From assembly GCA_027557655.1 (NCBI GenBank), contig CP064915.1:372001-436000 (forward strand): a stretch of 64,000 nt of DNA. Reading direction: 5' to 3'. This document shows positions 58,275-64,000 of this stretch, piece after piece. The notes beneath the pieces were generated by a model. The model saw nothing but the letters and a program-made list of their open reading frames with translations, searched no databases and had not been told where the DNA came from. The position numbers were made by a program, and so were the translations under genes. Each line of letters starts with the position of its first letter. The first letter of the stretch is position 1. Source of the stretch: Candidatus Kinetoplastibacterium crithidii (GTDB lineage Bacteria > Pseudomonadota > Gammaproteobacteria > Burkholderiales > Burkholderiaceae_B).

Positions 58275-59576
58275 TTATTTTTTTATTTTATCTTTTAAAA
58301 AAGGTATTAATAGTTCTATAGAGATTTTTTCCTGATTAACTTTATAATTATGAGGCACACGTAATAATTTTATGCTTGCAAAATTATTTGCAACCTCATC
58401 TTCTCCAAAAACTATAGCTAGTGTAGCGTTACTCAAATCAGCCATTCTAAACTGGCGTTTTAAACTATCATTTAAACCACAATGAACTATTACTTTAAAT
58501 CCAGCATCACGTAATTTTTCAGCATAATTAAATGATAACTTTTGAGCTATTAAACCACGATGAGTAATATAAATATCACATTCTTCAATTCTAGAAGGAT
58601 TTTTATAAAAATTCCATAATTCTATTAGTCTTTCAAATCCTATAGCAAAACCAGCAGCAGGAATATCCTTACCTCCAAGCATGCTAAATAAATTATCATA
58701 CCTACCACCACCACAAACTGTACCTTGAGAACCCAATTTATCTGTAGTCCACTCAAAAACTGTCAAATTGTAATAATCCAATCCTCTTACTAAGCGGTTA
58801 TTAATATAATATTGAATATTATTAGACTTTAAAAAATCACATACAGAATCAAAATAATTTAATGATTTATCTGATAAAAAATCCAATAAAACTGGAGCTT
58901 CCTTCATTAAAGAAGATATAACTGGATTTTTACTATCTAAGATCCTTAATGGATTAGAATATAAACGTTTTTTGCTAATCTCATCTAAATGATCTATATT
59001 TTTTTCAAAAAAACTTAATAATACTTCTTTATAATTCAATCTATCTTGATAAGAACCAAGACAATTAACTTCTAATCTAACATTTTTAATACCTAGAATT
59101 TCCCATAGCCTAGACACCATAATCATTAATTCAGCATCTAAATCAGGGCCTTCAAAACCAACTGCTTCTACATCAACTTGATGGAATTGTCTATATCTTC
59201 CTAACTGTGGACGCTCATGCCTAAAAACTGGCCCAAGAGAATATAATCTACGAGGTCTTTCATACAATATATTATGTTCTATAGTAGCTCTAACTATTCC
59301 TGCTGTAATTTCTGGACGCATAGTTAAAGAGTCGTTATTATAACTATCTCTAAAAGAATACATTTCTTTTTCTACTATATCAGTTACCTCACCTATACCT
59401 CTTTGAAATAAGCTAGTTTGCTCCAGGATAGGAACTCTGATATTAGAATATCCATAACTATGGAGCCAATCAAATAAAATATTTTCTAAACGAAACCAAT
59501 CAAAACTTCTTGAAGGAAGGATATCATTCATTCCTCGTATCGCTAAAATTTTTTTAGTATTTTTATTATTTACCAT
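58275..59576 (-). CDS. hisS: Histidyl-tRNA synthetase
   Basis: 433 residues. Class II motifs are GMNDILP, motif 2 at RYRQFHQVDVEAVG, and the histidine-binding RGLDYY and GGGRYDNL segments, followed by AAGFAIGFERL. The C-terminal anticodon domain ends the chain. It charges tRNA-His. The upstream neighbour is rlmN after a 270-base gap where ispG is often found in relatives. Confidence 0.97.
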   Translation of the reverse strand: MVNNKNTKKILAIRGMNDILPSRSFDWFRLENILFDWLHSYGYSNIRVPILEQTSLFQRGIGEVTDIVEKEMYSFRDSYNNDSLTMRPEITAGIVRATIEHNILYERPRRLYSLGPVFRHERPQLGRYRQFHQVDVEAVGFEGPDLDAELMIMVSRLWEILGIKNVRLEVNCLGSYQDRLNYKEVLLSFFEKNIDHLDEISKKRLYSNPLRILDSKNPVISSLMKEAPVLLDFLSDKSLNYFDSVCDFLKSNNIQYYINNRLVRGLDYYNLTVFEWTTDKLGSQGTVCGGGRYDNLFSMLGGKDIPAAGFAIGFERLIELWNFYKNPSRIEECDIYITHRGLIAQKLSFNYAEKLRDAGFKVIVHCGLNDSLKRQFRMADLSNATLAIVFGEDEVANNFASIKLLRVPHNYKVNQEKISIELLIPFLKDKIKK

Positions 59577-59846
59577 ACTTTTTTCTTAAAAAGAATTCTT
59601 GTGAGAGCATTAAAAACTAAAATAAATAATATACTTATGAAAATTGAAAAACTACTCTTTTTTTAATGTAATCCCATAACTAGAAAACCGGAATAACATT
59701 ATCATCATATATCCTAAAAAGCATAAAAAACTCAAGATTTATACAAATACTATTTATCATAAATATACAAGACTAGTTTAACATTTCATAAAACTTATAT
59801 AGTAAAAATTTTTATGTTATGAAAAATCACTAATAATTTTTCATAT

Positions 59847-60968
59847 TTATAGTTTAATAGATTCATTAACCTTGATCTTAGTAATATTTTTAATACTACC
59901 AGCCAATTGACCACATGCTGCATTTATATCATCACCTCTCGTTTTTCTTACCGTAGTAATAATTCCTTGAGAATTTAATATTTTTACAAAAGATAAAATT
60001 CTACTTTGTGTAGATCTTTTCAACTTGGAATTAGGAAATGAGTTAAATGGTATTAAATTTATTTTACATTTAATATTTCTTACTAACTCAACCAATTCAA
60101 AAGCATGTGTATCTGAATCATTTATATTATCTAGCATACAATATTCAAATGTAATAAAATCTCTAGGTGCATAAGACACATAATTCTTACAAGAACTAAT
60201 TAGTTCTTGTAGTGGGTATTTTTTATTTATTGGTACTAACCTATCCCTTAGTTCATCATTAGGAGCATGTAAAGAAATAGCCAAAGAAACAGGACAATCA
60301 TTAACCAATTTATCAATCATAGGAACTATACCTGATGTAGATAAAGTTATTTTTCTTTTTGATAATGCATATGAATTTTCATCTATCATCAAACGTAAAG
60401 CAGGAAGAACCTGTCCATAGTTTAATAAAGGCTCTCCCATTCCCATCATTACTATATTAGTTATTTTAGGAGAATTGATAATGGATTTATCTATATTTCC
60501 AGAAAAAAAATCATTATTTATATTTTTTTGTGCCCACCATAGCTGACCAATAATTTCACTAGTAGTCAAATTACGATTAAATCCTTGTTGACCAGTAAAA
60601 CAAAAACTGCAATTTACAGTACAACCTGCCTGACTAGATATACAAAGAGTATTTCGATTGCTATCAGGTATAAAAACTGTCTCAACTGCATTATCAAAAC
60701 CAACATCAAATAACCATTTTCTAGTTCCATCTATAGAAAAATACTGTGTTTTTAATGGCATTGCTTCTATTTTAGCTACTGCTTTCAAATAATTACGTAG
60801 TTTTATAGAAAGATTAGTCATATGATCAAAACAATCAACTTGATCTTTATGAATCCATCTCTTCAATTGAGAAATCCTGTAATTACTATAACAATCACAC
60901 TCTTCTAGAATTTTTCTTAAAGATAGATCATCCATACCTAGCAGGTTAATAAAAAGATTATCTCCCAT
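59847..60968 (-). CDS. rlmN: Dual-specificity rRNA/tRNA adenine C2-methyltransferase RlmN
   Basis: 373 residues. The radical-SAM cysteines are at 116, 120 and 123 (CTVNCSFC). The FTGQQGFNRNL segment, GMGEPLLNY, and SLHAPNDELRDRLVPINKKYPL are conserved. A C-terminal cysteine in NAACGQLAG forms the methyl intermediate. It methylates A2503 of 23S rRNA and A37 of certain tRNAs. It starts 7 bases after ndk. Confidence 0.97.
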   Translation of the reverse strand: MGDNLFINLLGMDDLSLRKILEECDCYSNYRISQLKRWIHKDQVDCFDHMTNLSIKLRNYLKAVAKIEAMPLKTQYFSIDGTRKWLFDVGFDNAVETVFIPDSNRNTLCISSQAGCTVNCSFCFTGQQGFNRNLTTSEIIGQLWWAQKNINNDFFSGNIDKSIINSPKITNIVMMGMGEPLLNYGQVLPALRLMIDENSYALSKRKITLSTSGIVPMIDKLVNDCPVSLAISLHAPNDELRDRLVPINKKYPLQELISSCKNYVSYAPRDFITFEYCMLDNINDSDTHAFELVELVRNIKCKINLIPFNSFPNSKLKRSTQSRILSFVKILNSQGIITTVRKTRGDDINAACGQLAGSIKNITKIKVNESIKL

Positions 60969-60974
60969 AAAAAA

Positions 60975-61406
60975 CTATAATTTACGAGAATGGATTTCCA
61001 TTTCAGAAAAGAAAAAAGCTATTTCATTCTTTGCATTTTCTTCTGAATCAGAACCATGTACAGCATTAGCATCTATATTATCAGCAAAATCAGCCCTAAT
61101 TGTTCCTTTCTTTGCTTTTTTTGGATCCGTGTCACCCATAATATTACGATTAATTTGAATAGCATTTTCTCCTTCTAAAACTTGAATAAATACAGGTCCT
61201 GAAATCATAAAATTTATTAAATCTCTAAAAAAAGGCCGTTCTTTATGAACAGAATAAAATGACTCTGCCTCATAAGTAGATAATTTATGAAAACGCGAGG
61301 CTACTATAAATAAACCATTTTCTTCAAAACGAGATATGATTTTCCCAATACAATTTTTAGACACTGCATCAGGTTTTATTATTGATAAAGTACGTTGAAT
61401 AGCCAT
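60975..61406 (-). CDS. ndk: Nucleoside diphosphate kinase
   Basis: 143 residues. The opening ERTLSIIKPDAV-like IQRTLSIIKPDAV is typical and the active-site histidine is His117 in NAVHGSDS. The FFRDLINFMISGPV segment follows the nucleotide-binding KPFF-like HKERPFF. It equilibrates NTP and NDP pools. It is the first gene of the minus-strand series and is divergent from valS, with 212 bases between them. Confidence 0.98.
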   Translation of the reverse strand: MAIQRTLSIIKPDAVSKNCIGKIISRFEENGLFIVASRFHKLSTYEAESFYSVHKERPFFRDLINFMISGPVFIQVLEGENAIQINRNIMGDTDPKKAKKGTIRADFADNIDANAVHGSDSEENAKNEIAFFFSEMEIHSRKL

Positions 61407-61618
61407 TTAAATTCCTATTTTTTAATTTAGTAAAAGCAATAATATACAATAAAATAACAATCTAATTATTTTTGATTTATCGTTATACTATAAAATAAAA
61501 ACAAATTAAACCAACCATAATTAAAAGTTATTAAATTAGTAGTTAAACCTATATAATATAAGGTCTAATTTATTATACACATTTTAAGTTGAAATAAGCA
61601 TTATCGGAATTATATTCA

Positions 61619-64000
61619 ATGATTACAGAATCAAAAAAAATTATTATTAATAATATGCTAAATAAAAGTTTTGAACCATCAGAAATAGAAAACAAATGGT
61701 ATACAAAATGGTATAGAAATGGATGTTTTGAAGAAAAGAATAATTTAGATAAACTAAATGATACAAAAGATAACTATTCTATACAATTTCCTCCTCCTAA
61801 TGTAACAGGGACTCTACATATGGGTCATGCTTTTAACCAAACCATAATGGATTGTTTAATAAGATACAATAGAATGTTAGGTAAAAATACTATTTTTGTA
61901 CCAGGTACAGATCATGCTGGAATAGCAACGCAATTAGTGGTAGAAAGACAATTAGAGAAAGAAAATAAATCCAGATACACTATAGGTAAAGAAAAGTTTA
62001 TTAAAGAAGTATGGAAATGGAAAGAAAAATCTGGAAACATCATTACCGATCAAATAAAGCGTCTTGGGATTTCTGCAAATTGGGATCGTGAATATTTCAC
62101 TATGGATGAAGATATGTCCATTGGAGTTATAGAAACTTTTATACGACTTTATGAACAAGGCTTAATATATAGAGGACAAAAACTAGTCAATTGGGATCCA
62201 AAACTTCTTACAGCTGTATCAGATTTAGAAGTTGAAATGCAAGAAACAGATTCTTTTATGTGGTATATAAAATATAACATAGTAGAACAAGATATAGATA
62301 ACCCTACACATTTAGTTATAGCGACAACTCGTCCAGAAACAATATTTGCAGACAATGCTATATGTATTCATCCTGACGACAATAGATATAAACATTTAAT
62401 AGGAAAAAATGTTTATATACCTATTACTGATAGACAAATTCCGATTATATCAGATAATTTTGTTGATATTAATTTTGGTACTGGTTGTGTAAAAATAACT
62501 GCTGCCCATGATTTCAATGATTATCAGTGTGCTATTAGGCATAATTTACCATTAATTTCAATTTTTACCAAAGATGCCCATTTAAACGAGAATGTTCCTG
62601 AAGAATTTCAAGGATTAGAACGTTACAAAGCAAGAGAATTAGTAATAAAAAAATTGGATAATACAAATTTTTTGATAAAAACTGAACCACATAAGATTGT
62701 CCAACCAGTAGGAGATAGAACTGGGGTTGTTTTAGAACCTATGTTGACTGATCAATGGTTTGTATCTACTACTAAGTTAGCTCCAAATAACAGTATAAAT
62801 CCTGGTAAAAGTCTTTCAAAAATAGCTCTAGAAGTTATAGAAAAAGAAGAAATAAAATTCTATCCAGATAATTGGAAAAATACTTATAAACAATGGTTGG
62901 TAAATATACAAGACTGGTGTATATCTAGACAACTATGGTGGGGGCATCAAATTCCAGCATGGTATTCAGAAGACGGCCAAATATTTGTAGCTCATAATGA
63001 AAAAGAGGCCTATAAAAAAGCATCTATAGCTGGAGTTAACGGAATTCTAAAACGAGATGAAGATGTATTAGATACATGGTTTTCTTCTGGGTTGATTCCT
63101 TTTACTACTATGGGCTGGCCTAACGAAACAAGTGATATGCAAAAATATCTACCTTCGAATGTATTAATCACTGGTTTTGATATTATATTTTTTTGGGTTG
63201 CTAGAATGGTAATGCTTACAAAGCATATGACAGGTAAAATACCATTCAAAAATATATATGTCCATGGATTAATTAGAGATTCCGAAGGCAAAAAAATGAG
63301 TAAATCTAAGGGTAATACTTTAGATCCACTCGATTTGATAGATGGGATAGAACTAGAAAATTTGATAAAAAAAAGAACATCAGGTTTATTAAATCCAAAA
63401 CAGGCTGAAAAAATAAAACAACTTACTAAAAAACAATTCCCACAAGGAATAAAAGGAGTAGGAACAGATGCATTAAGATTTACAATGTCATCTTATGCAA
63501 CATTAGGACGTGATATAAATTTTGACATAAAAAGATGTGAAGGTTATAGAAATTTCTGTAATAAATTATGGAATGCAACAAGATTCGTATTACTAAATGT
63601 AGAAGAAGATTATAAGATCTCAAAAAATGATATCGATGATTCTCAATACCTCTCTTTTGCTGATCACTGGATTATTTCAAGATTACAAAATACTATTATA
63701 GAAGTAAAAAAAGCATATGATGAATATCGATTTGACAATGTAGCTAATACTATATACAAATTTTTTTGGGATGAATTTTGTGATTGGTATTTAGAAATAG
63801 CCAAAGTACAAATAAAACAATTTTCAGAAAAAGAACAAAATAGCACTAAAAAAACATTATTGATTGTATTAGAAGAAGTGCTGAGATTAGCACATCCAAT
63901 TATCCCATTTATCACAGAAGAATTATGGCAAAAAGTATCATTATTTTTCAATGATTATGTTAATAATAACTTTATAAGTATTTCTACACAAGAATATCCA
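61619..64000 (+). CDS. valS: Valyl-tRNA synthetase, 5' part
   Basis: The frame is open from the ATG at 61619 to the right edge; 794 residues are visible. The class I signature PPPNVTGTLHMGHAF corresponds to HIGH, GTDHAGIATQ is nearby, and KMSKSKGN lies near residue 560. An editing domain lies between (TRPETIFADNAICIHPDD). A GGA site 10 bases upstream supports the start; a second ATG at 61655 is possible. The C-terminal coiled-coil lies outside the window. Confidence 0.95.
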   Translation, partial: MITESKKIIINNMLNKSFEPSEIENKWYTKWYRNGCFEEKNNLDKLNDTKDNYSIQFPPPNVTGTLHMGHAFNQTIMDCLIRYNRMLGKNTIFVPGTDHAGIATQLVVERQLEKENKSRYTIGKEKFIKEVWKWKEKSGNIITDQIKRLGISANWDREYFTMDEDMSIGVIETFIRLYEQGLIYRGQKLVNWDPKLLTAVSDLEVEMQETDSFMWYIKYNIVEQDIDNPTHLVIATTRPETIFADNAICIHPDDNRYKHLIGKNVYIPITDRQIPIISDNFVDINFGTGCVKITAAHDFNDYQCAIRHNLPLISIFTKDAHLNENVPEEFQGLERYKARELVIKKLDNTNFLIKTEPHKIVQPVGDRTGVVLEPMLTDQWFVSTTKLAPNNSINPGKSLSKIALEVIEKEEIKFYPDNWKNTYKQWLVNIQDWCISRQLWWGHQIPAWYSEDGQIFVAHNEKEAYKKASIAGVNGILKRDEDVLDTWFSSGLIPFTTMGWPNETSDMQKYLPSNVLITGFDIIFFWVARMVMLTKHMTGKIPFKNIYVHGLIRDSEGKKMSKSKGNTLDPLDLIDGIELENLIKKRTSGLLNPKQAEKIKQLTKKQFPQGIKGVGTDALRFTMSSYATLGRDINFDIKRCEGYRNFCNKLWNATRFVLLNVEEDYKISKNDIDDSQYLSFADHWIISRLQNTIIEVKKAYDEYRFDNVANTIYKFFWDEFCDWYLEIAKVQIKQFSEKEQNSTKKTLLIVLEEVLRLAHPIIPFITEELWQKVSLFFNDYVNNNFISISTQEYP

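Noticed and set aside
59819..59844. Short inverted repeat after rlmN (9-base arms)
   Set aside because: AT-only stem with no T-run beyond it on the minus strand; too weak to call a terminator.
61952..63951. Several minus-strand frames opposite valS
   Set aside because: The plus frame is continuous and carries the class I synthetase motifs, so these are shadows.

Overview
The window is a strongly AT-rich, densely packed bacterial chromosome segment with 60 protein genes (two cut by the window edges) and four tRNA genes. I found no insertion sequences, prophage, CRISPR array, toxin-antitoxin pair or rRNA. Gene order and protein character point to a reduced betaproteobacterial genome of the Alcaligenaceae/Bordetella type. 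Examples are ndk-rlmN-hisS-yfgM-bamB-der-hfq-hflX-hflK-hflC-hisZ-purA, rpsF-priB-rpsR-rplI, xseB-dxs-folE2 and rpsU-dnaG-rpoD. Together with the low GC and retained biosynthetic genes, this best fits an obligate endosymbiont such as Candidatus Kinetoplastibacterium of trypanosomatids. That assignment is inference from family knowledge; no database search was possible.

Layout. 1-6 kb: 3' end of a VIT-family transporter, ygfZ, a tightly coupled mltG-tmk-holB-tatD run, and a two-gene lipoate ligase (lplB-lplA). 6-12 kb: guaB-guaA for GMP synthesis and the cstA-ybdD pyruvate/carbon-starvation transporter pair. 12-24 kb: psd, a zinc alcohol dehydrogenase, recG, ridA, fpr, rdgB-hemW, argF, tRNA-Val, hupB, rlmB and rnr. 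24-36 kb: tRNA-Leu, tRNA-Met, purB, mnmA, aroG, tldD, pepN, fbp and hom. 36-44 kb: an Mth938-domain protein, bcp, pdxA, dnaB, the rpsF operon, folE2, dxs, xseB and tRNA-Ile2(CAT). 44-49 kb: the macromolecular synthesis operon rpsU-dnaG-rpoD. 49-61 kb: the long minus-strand series from ndk to purA. 61.6 kb to the end: the 5' part of valS.

How it fits together. The content is core information processing (dnaB, dnaG, holB, rpoD, ribosomal proteins, tRNA modification, hfq) plus metabolism plausible in a nutritional symbiont: purine interconversion (guaA, guaB, purA, purB), amino acid steps (aroG, hom, argF, hisZ), cofactors (pdxA, folE2, lipoate salvage), phosphatidylethanolamine synthesis (psd) and isoprenoid entry (dxs).

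Second-look items are modest. They are a hairpin-rich divergent cstA/psd intergenic region resembling paired attenuators or small RNAs, several long near-perfect inverted repeats acting as terminators, a bipartite lipoate ligase, missing ispA and ispG neighbours, a BamB without a visible lipobox, and a tRNA-Ile2 with an enlarged D-loop. I did not find a convincing undescribed multi-gene system.
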